Source: JALORV01 sp963775635 | Lineage (GTDB): Bacteria; Pseudomonadota; Gammaproteobacteria; Burkholderiales; Burkholderiaceae_F | DNA length: 64,000 bases | NCBI GenBank assembly: GCA_963775635.1 | Contig: CAVZJO010000006.1 | Location: 115,091 to 179,090, forward strand | Direction of reading: 5' to 3' | In this document: positions 9,317 through 17,963 of the stretch, piece after piece | Layout: each line of letters opens with the position of its first letter | How positions within the stretch are numbered: the first letter of the stretch is position 1 | The notes under the pieces: generated by a model | Database searches by the model: none | What the model was told of the DNA's origin: nothing | The model's input: the letters and a program-made list of their open reading frames with translations, nothing else | Translations under genes and position numbers: made by a program

Positions 9317-10147
9317 CTACATCTCCTCATCGTCATCATCCTGCGCCGCCAGCGCTTCGTACTCGGCGACCCACCGCGACTTGCGCTTCTCGAGGAATGC
9401 GCGCACGCCTTCGCGTCCGTCCTCGCTGGTGCGGATCGCGGCGATGCGTTCGGCCGTGTCCGCGATCAGCGCTTCGTCGATGGGACGCGCTGACATGTCT
9501 CGCACGAGCCGCTTCGCCTCGGCGACGGCATTCGAACTGGTCTGCATCAGTGCGCCGAGCATTTCGTTGATGCGGGAATCGAGTTCTTCGGGTGGCGCCA
9601 GATCGTGCACCAGTCCGATGCGGAACGCCTCTGAAGCGTCGAACTTCTCCGCGGTCAGGACGTAGCGGCGTGCCGCGCTCACACCCATCGCCCGGATCAC
9701 ATAGGGTCCGATGGTTGCCGGGATCAGCCCGAGACGTGTTTCGCTGAGACAGAACGTGGTGCCGATGGCGGCGACCGCGATGTCGCATGCGGCCACGAGC
9801 CCGACGCCGCCCGCATAAGCGTCGCCATGAACGCGCGCGATCACCGGCTTGGGACACTGGTAGATCGTGTGCAGCATCGTCGCGAGCTTCATCGCATCGT
9901 CGCGGTTCTCGTCGTAGGAGAACCCGGCCATGCGTTTCATCCAGCCAAGGTCGGCCCCGGCACAGAACGCCGGCCCCTTGCCCGCCAGCACGATCGCGCG
10001 CACGTCGGGATCGGCACCGAGCGACCTGAACGCCTCGGTGAGTTCGGCGATCGATGTCTCGTTGAATGCATTGCGAACGACCTCGCGCGCCATCCAGACG
10101 ACGGCGACGTGATGGCTGACATGGATTTCGAGCGTGCTGGTGGTCAT
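9317..10147 (-). CDS. liuC: Enoyl-CoA hydratase/isomerase, probably methylglutaconyl-CoA hydratase
   Basis: A 276-residue crotonase-fold protein. It has the oxyanion-hole segment AGKGPAFCAGADLGWMKRM, the second segment 'VHGDAYAGGVGLVAACDIAVA', and 'FCLSETRLGLIPATIGPYV', which carries the catalytic Glu region typical of methylglutaconyl-CoA hydratases. That enzyme makes HMG-CoA from 3-methylglutaconyl-CoA between MCC and HMG-CoA lyase. Placement between liuB and liuD supports the role. The C-terminus is unusually acidic (DDDDEEM). Confidence 0.88.
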   Translation of the reverse strand: MTTSTLEIHVSHHVAVVWMAREVVRNAFNETSIAELTEAFRSLGADPDVRAIVLAGKGPAFCAGADLGWMKRMAGFSYDENRDDAMKLATMLHTIYQCPKPVIARVHGDAYAGGVGLVAACDIAVAAIGTTFCLSETRLGLIPATIGPYVIRAMGVSAARRYVLTAEKFDASEAFRIGLVHDLAPPEELDSRINEMLGALMQTSSNAVAEAKRLVRDMSARPIDEALIADTAERIAAIRTSEDGREGVRAFLEKRKSRWVAEYEALAAQDDDDEEM

Positions 10148-10187
10148 TTCGGGCCCGTACTCCCTCGGAAACTGTCCCGCTCTGCTT

Positions 10188-11357
10188 TCAGTGACTCGGT
10201 GCCCATCGCTTGGCCACCTCCTCGAGCATCACTTCGGTTGCGCCGCCGCCGATCGCCAGTACTCGCGCATCGCGCACCAGCCGCTCGATCGGGCTTTCGC
10301 GCATGTATCCCATGCCACCGTGGAACTGCTGACACGTATAGGCGACTTCGTTGACGAGTTCGCCGGTCAGCGCCTTCAGCATCGAAACCTCGCGCACCGC
10401 CGCATTGGAACCCGTCGGCCGTCGGTCGATCAGCCATGCGCAGTGGTAGAGCAGTTGACGCGCTGCCTCGGTCCGGGCGGCTAGCATCGCGAGCCGCTGG
10501 CGCACGACCTGCTTGTCCCACAGCGGCGCGCCAAACGCACGCCGTTCGGTGACGTACCGGTGCGCGAGGTCGAGCATCGTCAGGCAATGGCCCACTGCCA
10601 TCGAACCCAGCGCGATCCGCTCGATCTGGAAGTTGCGCATGATCGCGGCGAAGCCGGCGCCTTCCTCGCCGATCAGGTAGTCAGCGGGTATGCGGCAGTT
10701 GTCGAACACCAGTTCGGCCGTGTCGGACGCCAGCCAGCCGCTCTTTTTCAACGCGCGGCCGACACGGAAACCGGGACTGCCGCGTTCGACGGCGAACATC
10801 GAAATTCCCTTCGACCCCTTGGCCGATGCATCAGTGCGGGCCGCGACAAAAACCAGATCGGCGTGCACGCCGTTGGTGATGAACATCTTGCTACCGTTCA
10901 GCACCCACTCCCCACCATCGCGAACGGCGCGGGTGCGGATCCTCGCAACATCGGAGCCGGCGTCAGGTTCGCTGACTGCAATCGCGGTGACGAGTTCGCC
11001 GGCGACGATCCGCGGCAGCCAGCTGGCCTTCTGGGAATCCGACCCGCCGTGCACGAGATGCGGGCTCGCCATGTCGGTATGCACGAGCACGGTGATGATG
11101 AAGCCGCCCGAAGTCGAGCGCGACAGCGCTTCCTGGAAAGCGACGTTGGTCGCCATGTCCGCCTCGGCGCCGCCATAGCGCACCGGAACCCTCAGCCCGA
11201 GCCAGCCGAGCGATCCCATCTTGCGTAGCACGTCGCGCGGCGTCGAGCCCGCCTCGTCCCAGGCGAGCGCATGCGGCTCAACTTCAGCAGCGATGAAGCG
11301 CGCGACCTGTCGGTGCAGTTCGTCGTGCTCGGGACGCGCATAGACGCTGTCGCTCAT
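10188..11357 (-). CDS. Acyl-CoA dehydrogenase (LCAD-like active site)
   Basis: A 389-residue FAD acyl-CoA dehydrogenase with AIAVSEPDAGSDV, 'WVLNGSKMFITNG' and 'QFHGGMGYMRES'. The usual catalytic Glu in the C-terminal YEGT motif is absent (IGGGATEV), while a Glu is present in 'FQIERIALGSM', the position used by long-chain and isovaleryl-CoA dehydrogenases. That points to an LCAD/IVD-type base; this is an inference from motif position. It lies 8 nt downstream of liuB. A dedicated isovaleryl-CoA dehydrogenase is encoded at 31748-32926, so this one may handle a related branched or medium-chain acyl-CoA such as citronellyl-CoA; the true substrate is unknown. Confidence 0.88.
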   Translation of the reverse strand: MSDSVYARPEHDELHRQVARFIAAEVEPHALAWDEAGSTPRDVLRKMGSLGWLGLRVPVRYGGAEADMATNVAFQEALSRSTSGGFIITVLVHTDMASPHLVHGGSDSQKASWLPRIVAGELVTAIAVSEPDAGSDVARIRTRAVRDGGEWVLNGSKMFITNGVHADLVFVAARTDASAKGSKGISMFAVERGSPGFRVGRALKKSGWLASDTAELVFDNCRIPADYLIGEEGAGFAAIMRNFQIERIALGSMAVGHCLTMLDLAHRYVTERRAFGAPLWDKQVVRQRLAMLAARTEAARQLLYHCAWLIDRRPTGSNAAVREVSMLKALTGELVNEVAYTCQQFHGGMGYMRESPIERLVRDARVLAIGGGATEVMLEEVAKRWAPSH

Positions 11358-11364
11358 CGGCCGG

Positions 11365-12909
11365 CTACATCCGGAACACGCCGAACGTCGTCTCCGGGAT
11401 CGGTGCGTTCAACGATGCGCTGAGCGCAAGCGCCAGCGTGTCGCGCGTGTCGAGCGGATCGATGACGCCGTCATCCCACAGCCGCGCGGTAGCGTAGTAC
11501 GGGTGACCCTGGTGCTCGTACTGCGCGCGGATCGGCGCCTTGAATTGCTCTTCCTCGTCGGCGCTCCAACGCCCGCCCTTGGCTTCGATGTTGTCGCGCC
11601 GGACCGTCGCCAGCACGCTCGCAGCCTGTTCGCCGCCCATCACGCTGATGCGCGCATTCGGCCACATCCAGACGAAGCGCGGCCCGAAGGCGCGTCCGCA
11701 CATGCCGTAATTTCCCGCACCAAACGACCCGCCGATGATCACGGTGAACTTCGGCACCTGTGCGCACGACACGGCCGTTACCATCTTGGCGCCGTGACGC
11801 GCGATGCCTTCGTTCTCCACCTTGCGTCCGACCATGAAGCCGGAGATGTTCTGCAGGAACACGAGCGGCACCTTGCGTTGGCAGCAGAGTTCGATGAAGT
11901 GCGCGCCCTTTTGCGCGCTCTCCGAGAACAGGATGCCGTTGTTGGCGACGATGCCGACCGGCATGCCGTGGATCCAGGCAAAGCCGGTGACCAGCGTCGA
12001 ACCGTAGCGCGCCTTCCACTCGTCGAACTCCGAGCCGTCGACGATGCGGGCGATGACTTCTCGCACGTCGTAGGGCTTGCGGGTATCAGTCGGGATCACG
12101 CCGTAGAGCTCCGACGGCGCATGGCGCGGATCGCGCGGCTCCCGCCGCTGGAACGGCTGCGGCTTGACGTAGTTGGTCGTCGCGAGAATGCGGCGCGCCA
12201 GCGCCAGCGCATGCGCGTCGCTCGACGCCAGGTGATCGGCCACGCCGGAAAGCCGCGTGTGCACGTCGCCGCCGCCTAGGTCTTCGGCGGTTACAACTTC
12301 GCCCGTGGCTGCTTTCACCAGCGGCGGTCCGCCCAGAAAAATGGTGCCCTGGTTGGCGACGATGATTGATTCGTCGCTCATCGCCGGCACGTAAGCGCCG
12401 CCAGCGGTGCACGACCCGAGCACGACGGCGATCTGCGGGATTCCGGCCGCCGACAGCGTCGCCTGGTTGTAGAAGATGCGGCCGAAGTGCTCGCGGTCCG
12501 GGAACACGTCGTCCTGGTTCGGCAGATTGGCGCCCCCGGAGTCGACCAGGTAGATGCACGGCAAGCGGTTCTCGCGCGCGATCTCCTGCGCGCGCAGGTG
12601 CTTCTTCACCGTGATCGGGTAATAGGTGCCGCCTTTGACGGTCGCGTCGTTGCAGACGATCACGCACTCGCGACCTGACACGCGTCCGACGCCGGTGATG
12701 ATGCCGGCCGACGGTGCCGCGCCGTCGTACATGTCCCACGCCGCGAGCTGGGACAGTTCGAGGAACGGCGTGCCGGGATCGAGCAGCAGCTGCACACGAT
12801 CGCGCGGCGCGAGCTTGCCGCGTGCCGCGTGCTTGGCGCGTGCCTCAGCACCGCCGCCCTCGGATACCTGGGTGATCTTCGCTCGCAGGTCCTCCGCCTG
12901 GACGCCCAT
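11365..12909 (-). CDS. liuB: Methylcrotonyl-CoA carboxylase beta (carboxyltransferase) subunit; 5' end probably frameshifted
   Basis: A 514-residue carboxyltransferase from the ATG at 12909: 'LLLDPGTPFLELSQLAAWDMYDG', 'NDATVKGGTYYPITVKKH', 'GGSFGAGNYGMCGRAFGPRF' and 'VMGGEQAASVL' are hallmarks of MCC beta. It transfers the carboxyl from biotin to 3-methylcrotonyl-CoA. The gene almost certainly begins at 12971: an ATG there reads MTILETRLNPRS, the typical family start, but one base appears missing near 12936, putting it out of frame with the rest. Adding one C in that run would give NPRSPEFKSNADAMG joined to this frame. First gene of the liuB-acd-liuC-DUF4126-liuD operon. Confidence 0.92.
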   Translation of the reverse strand: MGVQAEDLRAKITQVSEGGGAEARAKHAARGKLAPRDRVQLLLDPGTPFLELSQLAAWDMYDGAAPSAGIITGVGRVSGRECVIVCNDATVKGGTYYPITVKKHLRAQEIARENRLPCIYLVDSGGANLPNQDDVFPDREHFGRIFYNQATLSAAGIPQIAVVLGSCTAGGAYVPAMSDESIIVANQGTIFLGGPPLVKAATGEVVTAEDLGGGDVHTRLSGVADHLASSDAHALALARRILATTNYVKPQPFQRREPRDPRHAPSELYGVIPTDTRKPYDVREVIARIVDGSEFDEWKARYGSTLVTGFAWIHGMPVGIVANNGILFSESAQKGAHFIELCCQRKVPLVFLQNISGFMVGRKVENEGIARHGAKMVTAVSCAQVPKFTVIIGGSFGAGNYGMCGRAFGPRFVWMWPNARISVMGGEQAASVLATVRRDNIEAKGGRWSADEEEQFKAPIRAQYEHQGHPYYATARLWDDGVIDPLDTRDTLALALSASLNAPIPETTFGVFRM

Positions 12910-13202
12910 CGCGTCGGCATTGGACTTGAATTCAGGCTGCGGGGATTGAGCCGGGTCTCCAGGATCGTCATTGCAGTGGCTGTAACAGTCGATTCGGGAG
13001 TGAAAGGCGCGCCGGCGCGAGCCGAGTGCGCGAAGCGAGCCGCGCCGAATAGCCGTCGCATATTCGCAAGGCGAGCGTCAAAACATCGGCCGCGCCGGTG
13101 TGCAAGGCACACCTGAATTGGCTGTTATAGGCCATGGTCCGGATCGCTTAGCGGCAATGCATCCTTGCCGGGAGCGCGAATGGTAGCTCCGGCCGGTCGT
13201 GC

Positions 13203-14498
13203 CTATCCGCGCGCCGCCGGAGCGACGTGGGCAGCGTCCGGCGCATGATGGCGGCGAAAGTGAAAGGCCGCCAGCGTGAACGCGGCGAGCGACAGGGCGG
13301 CCGACAGGAAGAAGGGCGCGCCAATACGCCAGTCTTGCGCGGGAAGATGGCTGACGATGGCCAGCAACGGCGTGCCGAGAAATGGCGCAGTGACCGCCAT
13401 TAGTGCGCTGAGTGAGGTGAGTGAGCCCATCGCCCGCCCCTGTTCACTCGGATCAGCCGCCTTCGAGACGATCGCGCCCAGCGCCGGCCCCACCGCAAAC
13501 GCGAGCAAATTGGCGACGATGATCACGTACATCACCCAGCCGGCCGTCGTGAGGCCGTAAGCGACATAAGCCACAGTGCCCGAGACAAGACCGGCGAGGA
13601 CGACGCGCCGTTCGCCCAGCGTACGCATCAGCCAGCCTAGCAATCCGCCCTGCACCAGTGCCGCCATGACCCCCACCGCGAACAGCGAAAGTCCGGTTTC
13701 GCGCGGGCCCCAGCCGAAACGGAAGTCGGTGAACAGCACCCAGGTGCTGTGCAGGATGAACTGCGCGAGGTTGGCCAGCGCAATCACCGCCACCAGCACG
13801 CCGACGCTTCGCAGCCGAGCGAGACCGCGCAGCGATGAGATCGGATTGGCGCGCAGCCACTGCAGCGGCTTGCGTCGCTCGGGCGGCAGTGATTCCGGAA
13901 CGACGAGCAGACCATATAGGAAGTTGGCGGCCGATAGTCCCGCTGCCACGTAAAACGGCAGACGTATGTCAATGCTGCCGAGCAGCCCTCCGACCATCGG
14001 GCCGACGATGTAACCGATGCCGAATGCCGCGCCGATCAGGCCGAAACTCTTGGCGCGATTCTCCGGCGTCGTGAGGTCGGCAACGTACGCATTGGCCACC
14101 GCGAAGTTGGCCGCCAGTACGCCGCCGAGCACACGCGCCAGCACCAGTCCTGTCAGTGACGTGGCGAGCGCCGACAGCAGGAACATGCTGCCGAGCCCGG
14201 CGATCGATCCCAGCAACACCGGCCTGCGGCCATAACGGTCCGACAGTGCGCCCAGCAGCGGCGCGCAGAAGAATTGCGTAAGGCCGAAGGTGACGATCAT
14301 CGCGCCGTACCAGTAGGTCTGCGCGTCGCGGCCGGTGGTGAACTCGCCGACCAGCGCGGGCAGCACCGGCAGCAGCAGGCCGAAACTCATCACGTCGATC
14401 AGCAACGTGATCAGGATGAAGGCGATGGCGGGGCGGCGCGGCACGAAGCGGAACGAGTGGACGGAACGATCAGCGGCGGCGGTAAACGTCTTCCTCAC
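13203..14498 (-). CDS. MFS transporter, TetA-like 12-helix drug/metabolite efflux family
   Basis: A 431-residue protein with about 12 hydrophobic helices. The loop 2-3 motif 'GALSDRYGRRPVLL' is MFS motif A, and 'VLARVLGGVLAANFAVANAYVADLT' followed by 'RAKSFGLIGAAFGIGYIVGPMVGG' is motif C of proton-drug antiporters of the Tet type. Substrate unknown. The start region overlaps the end of the DinB gene by 29 bp, suggesting coupling or a slightly later true start. Orphan exporter with no adjacent TetR regulator. Confidence 0.85.
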   Translation of the reverse strand: MRKTFTAAADRSVHSFRFVPRRPAIAFILITLLIDVMSFGLLLPVLPALVGEFTTGRDAQTYWYGAMIVTFGLTQFFCAPLLGALSDRYGRRPVLLGSIAGLGSMFLLSALATSLTGLVLARVLGGVLAANFAVANAYVADLTTPENRAKSFGLIGAAFGIGYIVGPMVGGLLGSIDIRLPFYVAAGLSAANFLYGLLVVPESLPPERRKPLQWLRANPISSLRGLARLRSVGVLVAVIALANLAQFILHSTWVLFTDFRFGWGPRETGLSLFAVGVMAALVQGGLLGWLMRTLGERRVVLAGLVSGTVAYVAYGLTTAGWVMYVIIVANLLAFAVGPALGAIVSKAADPSEQGRAMGSLTSLSALMAVTAPFLGTPLLAIVSHLPAQDWRIGAPFFLSAALSLAAFTLAAFHFRRHHAPDAAHVAPAARG

Positions 14499-15039
14499 GC
14501 CAGCCGAGTTCGCTCATGTCGTCCACGCGGAACTTGGCGTCGCTAGGCATCACAAACTCGTCCAGTTGCGGCGGCTTGACCGCCGTGCCGCTGAGCATCG
14601 CGTGCGCCTGGCCGCGGTGGTGCACCTGGTGCGTGAACAGATGCAGCAGCACGTCGCGCGCGCGGTCGCGCTGCACGAAATCGCCTCGGTCCATGTCGAT
14701 GATCTCTTCGAGGCGGACATCGTCCGCGGAATCGCACCAGTCGATCAGCCGCTGGTCCGAAACGGCCTGGGCCGCTGCTAGCTCGGGCATGGCATCAAAC
14801 GGCGTTTCGGATTGCCACGCCTTCGTCATGTCCGCTTCTCGATACAGCGCTGCGATGTAGTACCAGTCGACGATCAGGATGTGATTGAGAGTGGCCCATA
14901 GGCTCGGGAAGAAACTGGTGCGCGGCGCCCTGAATTCCGCGTTGGACAGTTGGCCGCATGCGGCATGCAACCTGCGGTTGGCGAGCCGGTTGGCGCGCGC
15001 CAGCGTGCGCATCGATTGCTGCAGCGGGCTATCCGACAT
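14470..15039 (-). CDS. DinB family protein
   Basis: A 189-residue four-helix-bundle protein. Three histidine metal ligands of the DinB/YfiT fold are visible: 'LNHILIVDWYY' in the first half and 'THQVHHRGQAH' near residues 135-146. 'PRTSFFPSLWATLNHIL' is typical of the proteobacterial branch. Members are putative metal-dependent thiol or transferase enzymes, but few have known activity. It starts 15 bp after the restored end of the neighbouring GST gene, so the isomerase, GST and DinB genes are probably one transcript. Confidence 0.85.
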   Translation of the reverse strand: MSDSPLQQSMRTLARANRLANRRLHAACGQLSNAEFRAPRTSFFPSLWATLNHILIVDWYYIAALYREADMTKAWQSETPFDAMPELAAAQAVSDQRLIDWCDSADDVRLEEIIDMDRGDFVQRDRARDVLLHLFTHQVHHRGQAHAMLSGTAVKPPQLDEFVMPSDAKFRVDDMSELGWREEDVYRRR

Positions 15040-15054
15040 GCCAGGACTGTTCCT

Positions 15055-15656
15055 TCAGGGCGAAGGCATCACCGTGATGCCACGCTCGGTCTGGCAGCGC
15101 GCCAGCCATGCGCGCACCGCCGGATAGGCATTCAGAGTCGAAGCCGCCATCGTCGGCCTTGTGCGTGTAGGCGTACAGCGACAGATCCGCGAGGCTCAGC
15201 CGTTCTCCGGCGAACCATGAACGATTCGCCAGGTGCTGCTCCATGATGCCGAGCGCCCGGTTGCCCCGCTTAAGCAGGTCGGGCAGACGTTCATCGTCAT
15301 GCCGCTTCAGGAAAGCGCGGATGAAACGCGCCACCGCGATCGACGGTTCATGCACGTACTGCTCGAAGAACATCCATTGCAGCATGCGCGCGCGCTGCAG
15401 CCGATCGTCGGGAATCAGCGCCGTCCCCTCGCCAAGGTACCAGAGGATCGCGTTCGACTCCGCGAGCGCGGTGCCATCGTCCAGCGACCAGTACCGGGAC
15501 CTGTCCAGCGGGATTGAGCCGCAGGAATTCAGGCGTCCGCGTTTCAGCCTTCAGGATGTCGATCTCGCGCCATGTGTATGGCTGCCCGGTGACGTCAAGC
15601 GCCATCCTGACTTTGTGGCAGTTGCCCGACGTGCTCGTGCCGTAGACGGTTAGCAT
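15055..15656 (-). pseudogene. Glutathione S-transferase, two 1-nt frameshifts
   Basis: The start gives MLTVYGTSTSGNCHKVRMAL and 'LRLNPAGQVPVL', the thioredoxin-like GST N-terminal domain with the cis-Pro. Near 15488 one extra base breaks the frame; the sequence then continues in another frame with ALAESNAILWYLGEGTAL and the alpha-helical C-terminal domain ('MLQWMFFEQYVHEPSIAVAR', 'LSLADLSLYAYTHKAD'). A second extra base near 15138 breaks it again before LNAYPAVRAWLARC and a stop at 15055. With both bases removed the protein would be a normal GST of about 200 residues. The ATG overlaps the upstream isomerase stop by one base. Confidence 0.85.
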
Positions 15657-16261
15657 CAGAACGGTCCCGTCGTGACCCAGCGCTCGATGTGCGGGAGCCG
15701 GTCGTGCCCCCAGAACATCTCGCCGTCGACGAAGACGGTTGGTGCGCCGAAGACACCTCGCGCGATGGCCTGCTCGACCTCGGTTCTGAGGGCAGACTTG
15801 ATCGCATCCTCCTGAATGCCCGCCGCGAGCCGCGTCTCGTCGATTCCCAGCTGGCGGGCCAGGTCCAGAACGACGGCGGTGTCAGCGACATTGCGGTCCG
15901 CCACGAAGAACGCGCGGTACACCGCGTGGATGAACGGGCCGAGCTGATCCGGGTGCTCGCGCTGCAGCCATAGCACGGCGCGGGCGGCCGACACGGCGCC
16001 GATCGGAAACGTGCTCGGATGCCGGTATGGCACGCCGACGAAGGCCGCCGCGCGCGCGAAATCACGCACCGAGTATTTCGCTTTCGGCCCGTAGCCTTCG
16101 GTCAACGGCGCTCCGCCGGAGCTCTTGAAGACTGCGCCGAGCAGCAGCGGACGCCAGCGCAGTTCGCAGCCGGTGCGCTCGGTCAACGCCTCGATCTCCT
16201 GCGAAGCGATGTAGGAATAGGGCGACGAGAAATCGAAGTAGAAGTCGATCGGGTACGTCAT
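15656..16261 (-). CDS. DsbA-fold 2-hydroxychromene-2-carboxylate isomerase family protein
   Basis: A 201-residue kappa-class GST/DsbA-like protein: 'IDFYFDFSSPYSYIASQEI' at the N-terminus (Ser of SSPY in the active-site position), 'LRWRPLLLGAVFK', and a C-terminal 'GVFGAPTVFVDGEMFWGHDRL'. The family includes NahD, the glutathione-dependent isomerase of naphthalene degradation, but most members are found outside aromatic pathways. No other naphthalene genes are here, so a general glutathione-dependent isomerase role is likelier. The stop overlaps the GST start (TGATG), consistent with a shared glutathione-linked function. Confidence 0.88.
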   Translation of the reverse strand: MTYPIDFYFDFSSPYSYIASQEIEALTERTGCELRWRPLLLGAVFKSSGGAPLTEGYGPKAKYSVRDFARAAAFVGVPYRHPSTFPIGAVSAARAVLWLQREHPDQLGPFIHAVYRAFFVADRNVADTAVVLDLARQLGIDETRLAAGIQEDAIKSALRTEVEQAIARGVFGAPTVFVDGEMFWGHDRLPHIERWVTTGPF

Positions 16262-16288
16262 AGCAGTTCGCGCGGAGAAAGCCGGATG

Positions 16289-17131
16289 TTACGTCCCACT
16301 TGGACGCCTTCCTTCGGCCCACGAGATGCCATACCACAACGCTGCATCCGGCCGTTCGCCCCAACTCCGGATCGCCGCGAGGCAGCCGTCGAAAAACGCC
16401 GGGTCAACCTCACCAAGGTCGAGGATCGGCCCCCGCACCCCTCGCAGAATCCCTACGAGGTTATCGACGCAGGCCTCCAGTAAATCGGGCTGCCCCGCGC
16501 AAGCCCCGAAGAACAGCCACGTGTTCCGCTGGGGGGCCGCGCCCGCCTGGTACAGGAGCGATACCAGCCGGTGACCTACGAGCGGGTCGTTGCCGACGCG
16601 GTCGTAGGTGCGGAGGTAGCATCGCCAGAGCCCGGCGAATCCCGGCGGCTCGGGCCAGAGGCGAAAGATCTCGTGGCAGTCATCCTCCAGAACGACCCGC
16701 CCGCCCGGCCGGACCGCCCGGACCAGTTCGCGGACGACGGCCGCGGGGTCCGGCACGTGTTCCAGGACGAACCGGGCGTGGGCGACGTCAAACGTGCCCC
16801 ACTCGTCGTCCCGCAGTGGCAGGCGGGTGGCCTCGCCTTGGCGGAACTCAACCGCGCCGTCTTCGCCAGCCTGTGAAGCCAACCGGCGCGCCTCCGCGAG
16901 TTGGGCCTCGCTGCGCTCAACGCCGACAACACGGGCCACCCCGACCTGGCGTGCCATGCCGCGCGTCAACTGGCCGAGGCCGCTGCCGACGTCCAGAACC
17001 TTCTCCCCGGGGCGCAGGGCCATCTCCCGGAGCGAACGCTCGTTCAAGAGGTCGTTGAGGCGCGACAGCCGGTCCTGCTCGTCCGGCGCGGTGCCGTGGA
17101 GGTAGTGCGAGTTCCCCTGCGTCTTCACCAT
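16289..17131 (-). CDS. Class I SAM-dependent methyltransferase, atypical codon use
   Basis: A 280-residue Rossmann methyltransferase: motif I 'KVLDVGSGLGQLTRGMA', motif II 'VVGVERSEAQLAEARR', motif IV 'FDVAHARFVLEHVPDP' and motif V 'VRAVRPGGRVVLEDD'. The ATG at 17131 is preceded in frame by a GTG at 17134. Substrate unknown. Arginine codons lean strongly to CGG and valine to GTC, while neighbours prefer CGC and GTG, and the N-terminal style (MVKTQGNSHYLHGT) recalls planctomycete-type methyltransferases to me. I infer horizontal acquisition; a codon-usage and homology test would settle it. Confidence 0.82.
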   Translation of the reverse strand: MVKTQGNSHYLHGTAPDEQDRLSRLNDLLNERSLREMALRPGEKVLDVGSGLGQLTRGMARQVGVARVVGVERSEAQLAEARRLASQAGEDGAVEFRQGEATRLPLRDDEWGTFDVAHARFVLEHVPDPAAVVRELVRAVRPGGRVVLEDDCHEIFRLWPEPPGFAGLWRCYLRTYDRVGNDPLVGHRLVSLLYQAGAAPQRNTWLFFGACAGQPDLLEACVDNLVGILRGVRGPILDLGEVDPAFFDGCLAAIRSWGERPDAALWYGISWAEGRRPSGT

Positions 17132-17161
17132 CACCGCGATCCTTCGGTGCTATTGGAGAAC

Positions 17162-17963
17162 CTACAGTGCGCCGGGCGTTCTGGCCATGGGTGCGGCGTG
17201 CACGCGGCACGTGTAGCGCATCTCGATCGATCCATCTTCGGAGTGCGCATCGAAGAGACGCAGCAGCGCGGCCATCAGTTCGGCGTGCCCGGGTTGCCCC
17301 TCCGACGGCAGGTAGGAAGCGGATTTCGCGAGCGCCGCCAACGCGTCTCCAGTCCATGCGTCGGCGGTGCGGAAACTCGGCGGCGACCGGTGCGTGTCCG
17401 CCGAAGTAGACAGGGATCGCGTCGGTGCCCTGATGGCGGTAACGGATGGCTAGATAGTCGCGGCCGTGCTCGATCAGCAGTGCCTCGTAGCCTGCGAGAA
17501 ACGGCGTGCCGTCGAGGTCACGATCGTTCCAGATCAGCGCCGCCCAACCGCCGGGCCGCAGGATCCGCAGCGACTCGGCGCGGAAGCGCGTGGCATCGAA
17601 CCAGTGAAACGCCTGCGCGGCCAGCACCAGGTCGACGCTCGCGGCTGGCAGGCCGGTGGCATCCGCGTTGCCCTCGCGCATCTCGAAGTCGGGATAGCGG
17701 CCGAGATACTCGGCACCGGCCACGCGCATCGGCGCGTTCGGTTCGATACCGATCACCCGATAGCCGGCCGCTAGAAACGGTTCGGCCGAAAGGCCGGTGC
17801 CGATGCCGATATCCGCGATGGTTGCGTTCGCCGGCAGCGCGCCGCGGCCGGCCAGATGATTCACGATCGCGGCCGGATAGCGTGGACGTCCAGCCAGGTA
17901 AGCCTCGACGCGCTCCGAGAACCGTTCGGTCGAGTCGGACCGGGGAGGGTCCGTCGCGACCAT
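17162..17963 (-). pseudogene. SAM-dependent methyltransferase, one frameshift
   Basis: The N-terminal part has 'YPAAIVNHLAGRG', motif I 'IADIGIGTGLSAEPFLAAG', 'VIGIEPNAPM', 'LVLAAQAFHWFD' and 'ESLRILRPGGWAALIWN', a UbiE/COQ5-like class I methyltransferase. Around 17346-17355 the frame shifts by one base. Downstream in the other frame the sequence continues sensibly with SASYLPSEGQPGHAELM and RYTCRVHAAPMARTPGAL, stopping at 17162. Removing or adding one base restores a protein of about 266 residues. The start overlaps the stop of the DapB-like gene by one base. Substrate unknown. Confidence 0.8.

Noticed and set aside
12660..13112. 150-codon minus-strand frame covering the liuB 5' end
   Set aside because: Only its MTILETRLNPRS segment is meaningful, as the shifted start of liuB; the rest is out of frame.
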